Shown here in pieces: positions 1 through 11,268 of a stretch of DNA of 64,000 nt; position 1 is the first letter of the stretch, and each line of letters starts with the position of its first letter. The translations under genes and the position numbers were made by a program. The DNA comes from Halichoerus grypus (Eukaryota; Chordata; Mammalia; Carnivora; Phocidae). The notes under the pieces are model-generated. The model was not told where the DNA came from and did not search any database. It worked only from the letters and a program-made list of their open reading frames with translations. The DNA is taken from positions 133,733,284 to 133,797,283 of the forward strand of contig NC_135719.1 of NCBI RefSeq assembly GCF_964656455.1. Direction: 5' to 3'.

Positions 1-2256
1 CACAAAGTCTTTTAAATGAAAAGAGGCTATTTGGGTTTATTTAATGGGAAGTCCGGAGGTAAGGCAGACTTCAGGATTGAACTATTTCTGCAATACTCCA
101 GGCTCCTGGTTAAGCCTATGTTGGTTTCCTGCTCAGGCAAAATGGCTGCAATAATTCTGGGACTCCATCTCTGCAAAAAAGAAACGAGAGGAAAAGACAC
201 CATCCCACAGTATGGCTCTCTAACTTAAAGGAGAAAACAAAATCCCAGGAAACTCTTATGTCTTTTTCACCTGAATTAGGTCCTGAACATTTGTTGTAAC
301 CTGGAGAATGCTATGTGCTAATTGGTGTAAGCCAGACTCCTGAAGTGCAGTCTATCCCTTAGAGTTTACTCCTAATATGTTAGTGTTCATCTCTCAAAAT
401 TGTAACTATTTTAGCATGAATATAGGTCAAATGAATATTGGTGAAATCATCATATAATCCTTAGGCAGGGAGAGTACTTGGGGCCTAATTAAAACATGCA
501 GAATTGGGTTTGCTGATGGTTCTTGTCTAAGGTTACAGTTGTGTGGTTAATTGATGCCCAGGGCTTTCGGGGAGAATATAGCAAATTACATTGGGTAGTT
601 CAGTCAGATTCTTTTTCAGTTCAGGGAGAACAGTGAAAACAGCCCAAGAAGTCAAGCCTTGATTCAGTATGGAGATGATAAATGTAAACACTATCTTTAG
701 TATGACAAACTCTAGTTTATTTCATATTTTCTTTGGTCTTGAACCAAGAGAATATCATGTTTCCTAAGTAACATGCACGAACTTCAATCCTGGATCCAAG
801 TGAATACAAGGAATTTGCACTAGTAGGTTCTTGACAATAGTTTGCTTTTATTTTCCTTAAATATAAACCTGGGGGAGGGAAAGTTTTCTCTAAGGGTTTT
901 AATATACTGTGACAAAGATCCTACTGTATATAAAGATAAAACAAGTTCCTATGGATAAAATATAAGCTATCACATTATGAGTACTGAAATGATCTTTTAA
1001 GGTAAAGAATCATCTTGTGGAGGACTTCAGCTGCTGTAGTCCCTCAATTCAGCTCATTCTTTCACTGGATCAATTTACAAGACTCTCCTCATAGTCCTTG
1101 CAATTTTTTTGAGGAAAACATTAACTAAACTAAGTCCCAACCTCTCGGTGGGACTTCTCCATATATACAGAAGGCTGTATCATTGAGGATAGTGTAAGAG
1201 GCCAAGAACTTTCTTTTCCCATTCATAAATCTTCATCATTAAAAAGCCATTTTAAAAATATATATCACCCTTTTTTAGCAAGAAATCTATCATAAAGTCC
1301 TATCCCACAATGTTGATGAAAGATTTTCATAGCAAATATTTTTGTCACAAGATGAATTCAACATGCCAAGTATCATGATATGTTTTGGCATTTGTACAGT
1401 GTCTTTCCAGTTTATTTGTTGAGTCATGTATCATCTGTTTTGTCTGCCGAGTACCCATGTGGTAACTTGTGCCAATTAACAAAATCCAAAATCAATCACT
1501 AATCTTGCATTCTCTTGATGAATCCCTATGTAAGGCAGAAAGGATGAAACAGTCATGATATCAAGGAAAACATGATCCTTTTATTCTTTGAGACAAAGCA
1601 TCTTCCAGGGAGTAAGCCTTCTCAGAATCAGCAGAAAAGAAATTTTAAGTGGAAACATAACAGCCTTCCTCTGCCTTTTGTCATGTTTCAGTGTCCATGG
1701 CTTTTGTGACCTTCAAGTACTCTGCAATAGTACACCAAGCAAAGCCAATCTGAAGACAAAATGATGACTGACATTCAAATTATGTCTAACATTAGCCAGA
1801 AAATAGAAGGAATGAGTTAGTTTTGGTGGGTTAAAGAAAAAAATGAACTATAAGTTCACTGAATCTGAATAAATAGTGACTTATAGGATGTTCCAGATGA
1901 CTTCTCAACCATTCCCACTAGTGATGTGGCAAGATATTTTCCTTAGATTTCAGTCTTATATGTTTTGGAAAAATTTAGAATCAATGTTTTATCAACCTAC
2001 ATTTAGATCCTATTATCTTTAGCAAGTTTTGTTGGATAATAAAATTCTTATTCTTACTTTAAGCATTCTTTTTTGAAAAAAAAAAAGTATGAAGTATGTA
2101 AAAAAAAAAAAAAGAAAAAAGTATTTCCAGATATTTTACTCTATTATTTGAACTAGGTTCTATTTTGTTTTTTAATTTCCCTGAGTTATTAATGAAGAAA
2201 ACCAGACATCTTTAATACATGAAGTATCTACCTTGATTTTCCTTTTTTTACTCCAG
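1..2256. other. Unique A+T-rich DNA, no gene seen
   Basis: No exon, RNA gene or nameable repeat was found. The only open frame above 60 codons (from 16, 70 codons) has no domain-like pattern and no supporting context. Two A-runs lie near 2076-2086 and 2100-2113, separated by 13 bases. Confidence 0.6.
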
Positions 2257-2720
2257 TGTTATTGAGATATAATTGACACAGAACATTTTATAAGTTTAAA
2301 GTGTACAACATGTTGAATTAACACATTTACATACTGTAAAATGATTACAGCCATACCTTTAGTTAACATCTCTATCACATCACATAATTACCACTTTTTT
2401 GTGTGTGGTAAGAATATTTAAGACATAGTCACTTAGAAACTTTCAAGTATATAATAAAGTATGATTAGCTGTAATAAACATGCACATTAGATCCCCAGAA
2501 CTTACTCATTTTGTAACTGAAAGTTTGTAGCCTTTGACCAATGTCTTTCCATTTCACCCACCCCTCAGCTCCAAGTAACCACCACTCTACTCTGTTTCTA
2601 GATTCTTTTTAGATTTCACATATACGTGATATTATACAGTATTTGTCTTTCTCTGCTTCACTTATTTTACTTAGGATAATGCTTTTCAAGGTTCATCCAA
2701 GATAAATAGATATATATTCA
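2257..2720 (-). mobile_element. Old L1 (L1M-type) 3' UTR fragment, antisense
   Basis: The + strand reads like the complement of a mammalian-wide L1M 3' UTR. It starts with the 'ttattgagatataattgacac' type opening, continues with a 'gtgtacaacatgttga' stretch, and ends with the 'cttcacttattttacttagg' type motif near 2665. Divergence is high, so the copy is old and inactive. It is followed by ORF2-derived sequence in the same orientation, which suggests one internally deleted L1 or two insertions of similar age. Confidence 0.75.
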
Positions 2721-2740
2721 TCATAAGGCCTATAATTTTC

Positions 2741-3080
2741 TCTCCCTTTAGTGTCCTTATCTGGCTTTGGTATCAGGGTAATGTTGACTTCATAAAATGA
2801 ATTTGGGAATCTTCCTTCCTCTTCAATTTTTTTGGAAGAGTTTGAGAAAGATTGGCATTAACTCTTCTTTAAATGTTTTGTAGAATTCACCAGTGAAACC
2901 ATCTGGTCCTGGGTTTTCCTGGGTTGGGTGTTATTTGATTACTAATTCAATCTCCTTAATTGTTATTTATTCAGATTTTCTATTTCTTCATGATTCAGTC
3001 TTGGTAGGTTGTATATTTCTAGGAATTTATCCATTTCTTCTAAATTATCCAATTTGTTGGCATAAAATTGCCAATATTAG
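2741..3080 (-). mobile_element. L1 ORF2 reverse-transcriptase fragment, antisense
   Basis: Read on the minus strand, about 2890-2915 encodes PGPDGFTG, a motif at the start of the L1 ORF2 reverse-transcriptase domain. Flanking bases match the surrounding ORF2 region, including the 'cttcctcttcaattttttt' stretch on the + strand. The C-terminal part of ORF2 expected between this piece and the 3' UTR at 2257-2720 is missing. Frameshifts and stops make it non-coding. The + strand frame at 2893-3255 is an antisense artefact. Confidence 0.8.
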
Positions 3081-3089
3081 TCTTATGAC

Positions 3090-3560
3090 TAAGGCCTGGG
3101 CTGGCTATTGGTGTTTATTCCAGAGAAATAAAAACTATGTTCACACAAAAACCTCTACAGAGATGTTCCTAAGAGCTTTATTTGTATTAGCCCCAAACTG
3201 CAACAGTCCTTCAACACATGAACGATTAAACAAATGGTACCAACATACTTTATAACACTACTCAGCAATATAAATGGAGGAACTACTGATATATACAACA
3301 ATCTATATTCTATTTATATAACATTCTTAAAAGACAACATTTTATTTATTTATTTTGAAAGGACAACATTTTAGAAATGGAGGCTAGATTAGTGGCTTCC
3401 ATATGTTAGAGAAAATGGAGGGGTATGTGTCAAGGTGGTTGTGGTTATAGAGGGCAACATGAGGGCTCCTTGTGCTAGAATTGTTCAGTGTCTTGACTCT
3501 GGTGTGGATACATAAACCTACAAATGTGATAAAATTGTATAGGACTAAATTGCAAAGAAA
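3090..3560 (+). mobile_element. Old L1 (L1M/L1ME-type) 3' end, sense
   Basis: The segment carries features of the L1M 3' region: a 'ttccagagaaataaaaac' stretch, 'ttcacacaaaaacct', an 'agcaatataaatggagg' stretch and a terminal part near 3470-3550 with 'gataaaattgtatag'. It runs opposite to the antisense L1 sequence directly upstream, so two L1 fragments abut head to head near 3085. A short insertion with flanking repeats interrupts it at 3344-3357. Confidence 0.7.
3329..3372. repeat. 15-bp direct repeats around a 14-bp A+T insert
   Basis: The 15-mer at 3329-3343 recurs at 3358-3372 with one mismatch. Between them are 14 bases, atttatttattttg, resembling the antisense tail of a Can-SINE. The arrangement looks like a target-site duplication around an extremely truncated SINE or L1-mediated insertion. 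A microduplication with filler sequence is the alternative. Confidence 0.6.
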
Positions 3561-3837
3561 CAAAGCAGATAGCAGTCACATAGTGGGAGCAAATGTGGTT
3601 CACAAAAACTGGCTCCGCTGTCAAACTCAAAAGATTATGCCACTGAAGAAGGAACCAACGACCAGCACAGCCTCCATGGATCCCCGGCAGAATTCACCAG
3701 CTTTCATCCCATAGGTATTCCTGTTTGCAGATGTCAGCTGCCTGAATCCCTTCCAGCTCCCTCACCTCCTCCAACACTACAGGAGCTCAGGAACTCCAGC
3801 AATAGCCAGCAGGCCATTTCTTGTCTTGGAAGTATCC

Positions 3838-4128
3838 TTCCCTCCATAAGTTAGCATATTCTTAGATATCACTTCCCCTAGAATGCCCTGCTTGCCTCCT
3901 AGCTCTGAGTGAGATGAACCTCTTGTGCCCCCAGGACACCACATCTGGTCCCCACAAACACATCCTTATCTCTACCACCATCAACCTTTTATTTACCTCT
4001 TCATATTGTAGACGTCAGGAGGGAATAATCAATATATACATTTTTCATCACTATATCTCTACCCATAGCACAGGACATAGTGAAGAACTGATGCTTAAAA
4101 TTTATTGCATGAATACATGAATTAATGA
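3838..4128 (+). mobile_element. L2 LINE 3' end, sense
   Basis: The order of motifs fits the L2 3' UTR: a 'cacttcccctagaatgcc' type segment, a T/C-rich middle, and the end near 4050-4125 ('cacaggacatagtgaagaac' then 'tgcttaaaatttattgcatg'), which corresponds to the conserved L2 terminus. The copy is highly diverged and has no coding potential. Confidence 0.65.
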
Positions 4129-4619
4129 AATAGCATTTGATTACTGGCTGTCAGTGCCTCCTTTCTAAATAAAAGTCTCTTGAGAAAGAACAACTTCTTA
4201 CCAAGAGTCACTTGTAGGTCTAAAGCAGAAGGTCAGGGAGCCCAGACAAATCAAGCTCTGTGTTTTTTTACACCCTGTTCCTTCTACCTAGTCATATATT
4301 TATTTCTCTGAAATAACCTCAAAGGTATACCAAATTTAGTCTGGAAAACAGAAGAGAATAATAAAGGATTATCTTCCCTACCTAAAGGCAAAAGAGCATT
4401 CAGTCAACTTTTCTCTGAATTTGGTGAGAGAAAAGGTGTTATGTTTTTATTTATGTAATTAGTATTTATATTTTTGCATGATTATCATCTTATCCCCTGA
4501 CCAAATTGCCTCTTGGGTTCATATAAGATCCACTGAAATGCTGTTTTGCATCTCATCCAGCAGAAAGCTGGCAACAAGCCCATTACCCAGATTTGCCTTC
4601 TCATAATATGGGAAAAGGG
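4129..4619. other. Unique DNA, nothing recognised
   Basis: No open frame, RNA-like structure or nameable repeat stands out in this interval. Confidence 0.5.
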
Positions 4620-4862
4620 GAGTATCAGCTAACATTTCTTTAGTGTTTATTGTATACTCTCTGCTAGATGCTTTATTGCTTTTATATTAGTGAATCCCCA
4701 CAATTCTAAGTATTGGTTAGTATGGAGAAAACAAAGCTTTAGAATAGATTAGCAGATGTTTCCAAGACCACACATCTTATAAGGAGTGAAGCAGAGATTC
4801 ATCCATGTATATAACTCTATTCTCCATGCTCTCTTTAATATATTATGCTATATCACAGTTAC
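4620..4862 (-). mobile_element. MIR SINE relic, antisense
   Basis: The + strand follows the complement of the MIR consensus in order: an 'agctaacatttctttagtg' opening, a 'gagaaaacaaagct' block, 'aagaccacacatcttataag' (the core region) and a final 'atattatgctata'. It is ancient and diverged. Confidence 0.75.
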
Positions 4863-6995
4863 TTGTGATTTTTAAAAAAAAATCACATAGAAGCTTGATA
4901 AGTTTTTATTAAGTTAAAGTCTTTAAAAATTACATAAAAACTTTAGAATAAAAAACAATAATGATGGTATAGTTTACCCTCGTAGGTCAGTGAGAAAAAC
5001 ACTTCCCTAAAAAGAAAAAGAAAAAAAAAAGCAGCAGCACTGAAAAAGGCAGAAGGAGTTGGGGATAGGATTAGGTCACATGATACAATCTTCTGCCTCC
5101 TGATGATGTCAAGGTAAGATGATTTGCATGCTGGGCATTTCCTTTATTTGTGTCACCACAGACAATGGATTTTTGCCCACAATTAGCTTTCATTCTGATT
5201 AGGTGGCACTATGTGGACACAACAACTTTTAGACCTTAGAATCTCAACATGTCATCAATGAACAAGAATGTGAGGTTGTAGAAATCCCAGAAGAAAAGAA
5301 TTTACAAAATATCTTAGTCATGTTATTTCAAAGATATCTGAACAAACTTTAATATACTTCCATCCTCCCTTTGAGAAGTGCTGACAGGTGTCCTTAAAAG
5401 GATTCTTATTATTGCAGAAACTGTGATGTTTTCAAAGATTTTTATTCAAATTATATTTTTAGAATATGTGTATTGCAAATTATCTTTTTAGAACTCAAAC
5501 TTATTACCATCATCATGACAACACAGAAGTTAGATCATTTTTTATGAAAAAGCTCTGATGTATAAGAAATCAAAGTCCACATGTTCTTTTATTCTTTGCA
5601 TTATCTATAATCAGAAACAGTCTCTGTCAGTCTTTGTTTAGCTTGCTGAATAATCAATAAAAGATAGAAAGCAATGTACAATTTGGATTGTTATTGTAAA
5701 AAAGTAGTATGGAATTTAATATAGAATAAGAGAAACACTGAAAATTAATCTTCCAAGTTTTTCTATAAAAGCATTTATTAATTTCCAAGAGAAATACAAT
5801 TTAATTTTCAATTAGCTGTGTTTTTTTGGAAGGTGAAAGCAATATAAGAAAATTCTTTGAGAATAATTTCCAGGAAAATAATACTAAAAACACTAAAACT
5901 TCCTTAGTGAAATTTGCCAAGTAATTAGCTAGAGCAAAATGCTTTTTAAATTGTCATGATTTACTACAGAAAAAATACTATTTTATTTTGATATACAGAA
6001 CTAAAGAATAAGTAAAATGCAATTTTCATATTATTGATTTTGCTATGAACAGAAAGATGTCTATAAATCTCATGAATTCTTAACCTCAAAATCTCTGAAG
6101 AATACACCACAGTTTTTAGAAGTCATTTAAAAAACAGAATGTGAATTAAGTTTTCTGTATCTTTTATGAGCCCCATCCTTGCTCTTTAAGCATGCCGCAC
6201 TCAGTAGGTGCTTCCTGAGATACTTAATATTGCGGAGAAGAAATAGGCTAACACAAAGACTGACACCTGTAGATCTTTTCCAGATAAAGTTAAAGGGCCA
6301 ATGAAGGTCATGACATGTTGAAAGTGTTTCAAGATGAAGGAATTTTTCTTAAGAAAAAAAGAATTATTGTATAATTGCTTCCAAAATGACCATCTCCGTC
6401 ACAAGGATTTTTTTTTAATCCTTCTTTGAAACTCCCATTCTAAATTCAATGAAAGTTGTATTTAAATGTTTCTATGAAATTCTCCTGGTTTCCATCAAAA
6501 TAAAATTTTTCCCATGAAGTTGATTTGTGGCATTCCAGTAAACTAACAAGGAGAACATGCCATTCTTATTCTCTACCAAACTCCTTTTTCAATTCCTAAT
6601 TTGGACCATTGGATCTGAATCTATTTGGCGACAACTCATAAAACATGAAATTTGTTGGCTGAGAAGTAATGTTATCTATTCCAGCTTAACTACAAACACA
6701 AGAACATTTCTTTGTGTGGCTGCTATGGAGGAGATATTTTGAGCAGCTCTAACGATTGCAGTAAAAACTTGGAGGTCAATTTGTCTTTATTCCAGATTAC
6801 AGAGCTCAGCATTTGTAATGTTCAGCACTGAGAAACAACACACAATAATGAGCTTTAGGTTTCCTGTTTGCAATTTCCCACACTACCAATTACCATCACT
6901 GCAGTGGTGTTCTCAGTGGATTATTTTGGGAATATTTTAAAGCCAGCCCTTGGGAAACTTCTGCTGAAGTTGAACTTTACTATCTATACCATACT
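4863..6995. other. Unique A+T-rich DNA, no gene seen
   Basis: About 2.1 kb without a nameable transposon. It contains short A-runs (5010-5030) and an octamer-type ATTTGCAT motif near 5122 in 'gatgatttgcatgctggg'. The frames at 6557-6742 and 6868-7062 are short and domain-less. An (AAT)-rich stretch lies at about 6998-7020. Confidence 0.5.
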
Positions 6996-6999
6996 AATT

Positions 7000-7490
7000 C
7001 TAATAATAATAATATTAATAACAATTAATATTGATATTTATAATATCAGCACACATTTTTGAGACCTGTTATACGTCAGGCACCATTATAAGCACAGGGC
7101 ATGTTACGTAATTTAATCCCATGAGATAGTTACATTAATATGCCTATTTGAAGAATATAGGACCTGGGGGCGCCTGGGTGGCTCAGTCGTTAAGCGTCTG
7201 CCTTCGGCTCAGGTCATGATCCCAGGGTCCTGGGATCGAGCCCCGCATCGGGCTCCCTGCTCAGCGGGAGGCCTGCTTCTCCCTCTCCTACTCCCCCTGC
7301 TTGTGTTCCTGCTCTCGCTTTAAAAAAAAAAAAAAAAAAAAAAAAAGATTGAAGAATATAGGACCTGAGGTTAAAAAGATAAACTGACTTGGCACTTACA
7401 GATAGTCATGTGTATGGCTTGTGGCATCACTGGAAATACAGTCTAAGTGTTTCTGGCATTTCTGCTCTACATACATGATACTGCCTTCTC
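7000..7490 (-). mobile_element. MIR relic, antisense, split by a Can-SINE
   Basis: Left part (about 7035-7166) contains 'gtcaggcaccattataagca', the complement of the MIR 3' part. The right part (from 7349) continues with 'gacctgaggttaaaaaga' and 'gacttggcacttacagat'. The young SINE at 7167-7348 interrupts it and duplicated 19 bases of it. Total MIR length without the insert is about 300 bp. Confidence 0.75.
7167..7348 (+). mobile_element. Can-SINE (tRNA-derived), full length and young
   Basis: The element opens ggggcgcctgggtggctcag, covering the A-box region of a tRNA-like Pol III promoter, and has the B-box-like gatcgagcccc downstream. A pyrimidine-rich 3' part and an A-run (7322-7346) follow. 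It is flanked by a perfect 19-bp target-site duplication (7148-7166 and 7349-7367). The intact body and exact TSD point to a recent, lineage-specific insertion. The tail is pure A rather than the AAATAAAT form. Confidence 0.98.
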
Positions 7491-7649
7491 ACCGGTTCTA
7501 ACAGCCCCCTTCTGTGAACTCTTTGGCATTTATGGCCATGTAGTTTACATGATGATTGATCACAAAGTGCAGAGCTAGGTTTTTTCCTCATCCTCTGGAT
7601 GAGAAAACATATATTTTCTCATATATATATAATAGGTACAATAGATAAA

Positions 7650-7722
7650 CAACTTAATATAATATAATATATTATAATACAATATAATATAACATAATAT
7701 AATATAATATAATATAATTAAT
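7650..7722. repeat. (ATAAT)n A+T-rich microsatellite
   Basis: Imperfect tandem array of a five-base unit, 'aatat', with a few substitutions. It follows a short (AT)n run at about 7619-7630. It is expected to be length-variable. Confidence 0.85.
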
Positions 7723-9094
7723 GTAAGTAAAATAGATAACATTAGCAACATGCAAGATAAATACTATTAAAAACAACTGCTACTGTTCTTAGAGGATAAA
7801 CCCATAACACTGGGAGGGCAAGGAAACCAAATTTTAGAGATAGACTGAACATGATAGTTCATCATATTCAGAAGTCTTAAAAATGTACCATTTCTTTTGC
7901 TGTCTAGTACCCCATCGACCTCTAAAGTGCACCTTGATTTCTTTCTGGTAGGTTATGTTTCTTGGTTGGCACATTCTCCCAGTGGGAGGTAAAAGAAGCA
8001 AATGGCTCTTCCTCCCCAGCACATCATCTAAGACCTTGTGTCTTGAATGCAGTGTGACTCCATTCCTCAGAGCTTGTTCTTTGCAGCAGCCAGGAAACCA
8101 GCATCCACACAGCCTATTCTGTGTTTCTTAGTCCTTCAGAGCTCACTTAGTGCCTTCTTCCTCCAAGCCTACTTCTCCAGCTGACCAGTACATCTGGAAC
8201 ACTACCTTGTCAGTCAATTGCCCTGTGCTTAATTTAGCCACAGTGAAGCCAGAACTAGGCATGGCCATGCTGGTTGTGTGCAGACTTTCCTTCTAATTGA
8301 TCAGGTCTTCAGCCACGGGTAGATACTGATAGAGAACAGATAGCCACTAACAGAGAATGGGACAATCACTCCTACTTATGAACTTGCTGTTAAACTTGCA
8401 GGAAGGGCAAGGGGAGGGAAATTAAGAGAAACAGATGAGGCACAGTAAGAGAGTGCCTTAAATTTTCTTATGAGCTCACATTTTTACATGCCAAGTAAGA
8501 AATGGACAGAGAGACATATAGCTGAAGGTCAAGGAGGTACTGTAAAGCAGGCAAGAGAACACTTGCTAAGGAATCAGAGCGTCTCTGATCGAGTCAAAGA
8601 AATGACGCTAAATGCAGGACGAGAAACTGACAAGTCTTACTACCACTTGAGTGCACTTCATAATCTGTTTTGATTTGTTTTAAGAATAAAAACAATTAAA
8701 AAGTCACACAAATTCCTCAAAATTTTGTTTAAATAGCTCACAATCTTGATACTATAAATTACTTAATAAGGCAATTTGTATGGAAGTTTATAGTTAATCA
8801 GACTTTAACAGAAAGTCAAAGTACACTGCAAACACTGAGAAACTGCCATGATTTCAACAAGGTTGGTTAAATTCTAGATGCCTGATGAAAGGTCTTAGTG
8901 CTCAATGCAATAATACACACTTCCATGGATTGAATCATTTGTCTCTGCTGAAGGTCATTTTTCAATGATTTATATTTGAAGCTACATGGCATATCTTTAT
9001 TCATGGAGGAAAACTTTCTGCAAGCTATTAAGTGAATCTTCTATTTAACAAATATACCTTTGGAAGGTGTACTATCAACTACAGGAAATTGGGA
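7723..9094. other. Unique DNA, no gene seen
   Basis: Two frames (7834-8022 minus, 62 codons; 8470-8673 plus, 67 codons) lack recognisable domains and overlap no other gene-like signal. The stretch 8040-8290 is less A+T-rich than its surroundings but matches no family I can name. Confidence 0.5.
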
Positions 9095-9370
9095 GAAATC
9101 AATTCAGTTCAATCATCAAATTCAGTAAGTATTTATTAAGGCTTATTTTGTTCTGGTTATAATGGAGACTCAAAGATGCAAGACTATAATCCTGTACTCA
9201 GTGAGCATATTCTAGCTGGGGAGACATACAAGGTCACAAACACCTTAATGAACCAGTGAAAGGAATGGTTAATGCTAACTGGTACAAAAAGAAAAAAGCT
9301 TCATGGATAAGGACTTTGGGAGGTAGGTTTTGAATGGGTAGATATGTCATGGGGAGGGACTAATTGTAAA
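9095..9370 (-). mobile_element. L2 LINE 3' part, antisense
   Basis: The + strand reads as the complement of the L2 terminus: 'agtaagtatttattaagg', then 'gagactcaaagatgcaag', then 'gagcatattctagctgggg', followed by diverged L2 3' UTR. It has no coding capacity. Confidence 0.7.
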
Positions 9371-9894
9371 ATGAAAAAGCTTAAATTAAAAGCACAAATA
9401 CATAAAAATGTGGGCTTACCAGGGATACAATGTAGTTCTAAGATCATGAATGACAGAATTTGATGACCTAGTTTTAGTAAAATAAAGTTTTGGTCACTAA
9501 AGAACTTAAGTGTATCTTTAAAAAGGTAATAGCTCTGTTTATATGTAGAAGTTTACTTTAAAGAAGGCGAATTCAGTTTGCAGATCTCCACTGCAGTGTT
9601 TTTGAATAGAGAAAGTGAAACAGTGTTAAGGGAATTTGTTAACCCTCAACAACTGTGTGCAAAATTTTGTGTTTGAATTTTTTAACTTAGTCTGTAATTC
9701 CTCAAAACTACAAATACTGCTCTAAGATCATCCAGAACCCATAAATGGGAATATAAAGTTTCCCAAACTCAGTAAATTAAACATCAGTCAAGTTGCTAAA
9801 ATCAGAAATCTGAGAGTAAATCCTGATGTTAAGTCCTAAGTTGCTATTCTATCTCCAAAATATAGCATCTTTATATGTCTCTCCATCTCTACGG
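9371..9894. other. Unique DNA, nothing recognised
   Basis: A+T-rich sequence with no open frame above 60 codons and no nameable repeat. Confidence 0.5.
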
Positions 9895-10505
9895 ATATAC
9901 CTAAATCACCAAGTTCTCACCTGGATTAATTCAATGATCTCCTAATGGTTTTAGCACCTAATTATATCTTCTCCATTTTCAGAGTAGTTTTTAATATAAA
10001 TCAGCTCCATTCTCTATCCTTCTTAAAGCCTTTGGGTGTTATTCTTTGAATTATGAAACAATTTAAACTCTGCCAAAGAGACCACCTACCAATCTTACCT
10101 TTCACTACTCTCCCTCTGTGTTCCAGCTATAGCAATGATCTGAGTTTTCTTTCTTTTCCCCCAAAACAGACAGCTCATTATCAACACAGGGCCTTTGCTA
10201 CCTTCTCCTACTAGCACTTTTAAGTGCTTAAATGTTACTTTCTTAGAGATCCTATCTTATACCCAAGGTGTTAGATACTTAAATTACCTCTTGTTATGAA
10301 TCAGAGCACCTTGCTACTTATCTTTATATTTAACACTAGAGAATCTACTGTGATTGTGTGTGTTTCCTCCTAATAGGATGCTAGGTAAGCTCAGGGCATA
10401 ATCTATACAGGGTTATATTTCATACATAATTGTATAACCAACATCTAGCATAATGTCCACCACCTACTCAATGTTCAGTAAATGTCTGTGCTTGAAACAA
10501 CTGAT
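9895..10505 (+). mobile_element. L2 LINE 3' region, sense
   Basis: Ordered L2 landmarks are visible: 'tcacctggattaattcaatg' near 9920, 'aaagcctttgggtg', 'cagggcctttgctacc' near 10185, 'ttacctcttg', and the terminal 'cagtaaatgtctgtgcttga' near 10470-10490. The copy is diverged and non-coding. Confidence 0.7.
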
Positions 10506-10775
10506 GAGCTTGCCTTCCCCAACTTATACTTTATAGGCAACAAGCATTAACAGACAACGCCATCCACTTGTATTTCCATAAAAAAAAGGAAACATAAACG
10601 ATTTCTATATTTGTAAGATTTTTGTTTAATAATGGAAGACACTTTATTATTGTTTAAATCATCTCTCAACATTTCAACTCTTGGTAGAATATATTTGTAA
10701 GATTTGAGCAGCCAACTGCAGGAAAATGATAGTCAGGAGAGTAAGGCAGATTAAGAATTCTGGGAATTTCATCAA

Positions 10776-11268
10776 TATTTGTAGTAGGTAGGATAAAGCC
10801 CCTCTCCCTCACCGAAGGTCCATATGCTAATTCCTCAAATCTGTTAATATGCTACTTTGGATGGCAAAAGGGACTAAGGGGAGGGACCTTTAGATGGGGG
10901 AGATTATTCTGTATGATCTGGATGTGCCCAATGTAATCACAAAGGCCCTTAAAATTGGAGGCAGAAGAGGGCATGTTGAAGGAAATATGACTTCAGGAGA
11001 ATAGTAAGACAGAGATGCAACATTGCTGGCTTCAAAGATGAAGACCGTGAGTCAAGGATTGCTGCAGCCCCTAGAAGCTGAAACAGGCAAGAAAACAGAT
11101 TCTCCCTTAAATCCTCCAGAGAGATGGCCTGCTGACATCCTGAGTTTAGCCCAGTGAGACAGTCATCAGACTTCTACCCTCCATAACTGTATGATAATAA
11201 ATTTGTGTTTTTTAAGCTTCTAAGTTTGTGGTTATTTGTTACAGCAGCAATAGAAAACAAATGCAATG
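10776..11268 (+). mobile_element. Solitary LTR, probably MaLR (ERVL-MaLR) type
   Basis: The segment carries the layout of a mammalian-wide LTR: 'ggcaaaagggactaagggg', 'caatgtaatcacaaaggccc', 'agcccagtgagac', then a polyadenylation signal aataaa at 11196-11201 and the terminal 'ttgttacagcagcaatag'. No internal retroviral sequence flanks it, so it is a solo LTR left by recombination. The subfamily is not assigned. Confidence 0.7.

Noticed and set aside
2893..3255. 120-codon plus-strand open frame
   Set aside because: It runs antisense through an L1 ORF2 relic and into an opposite L1 fragment.
5115..5130. Octamer-like ATTTGCAT as a POU-factor site
   Set aside because: One eight-base match is expected by chance several times in a window of this size and composition.
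7167..7348. Possible tRNA gene from A- and B-box-like motifs
   Set aside because: The sequence is a tRNA-derived SINE with tail and TSD. No cloverleaf with intact acceptor stem is present, and the same holds for the other 12 copies.
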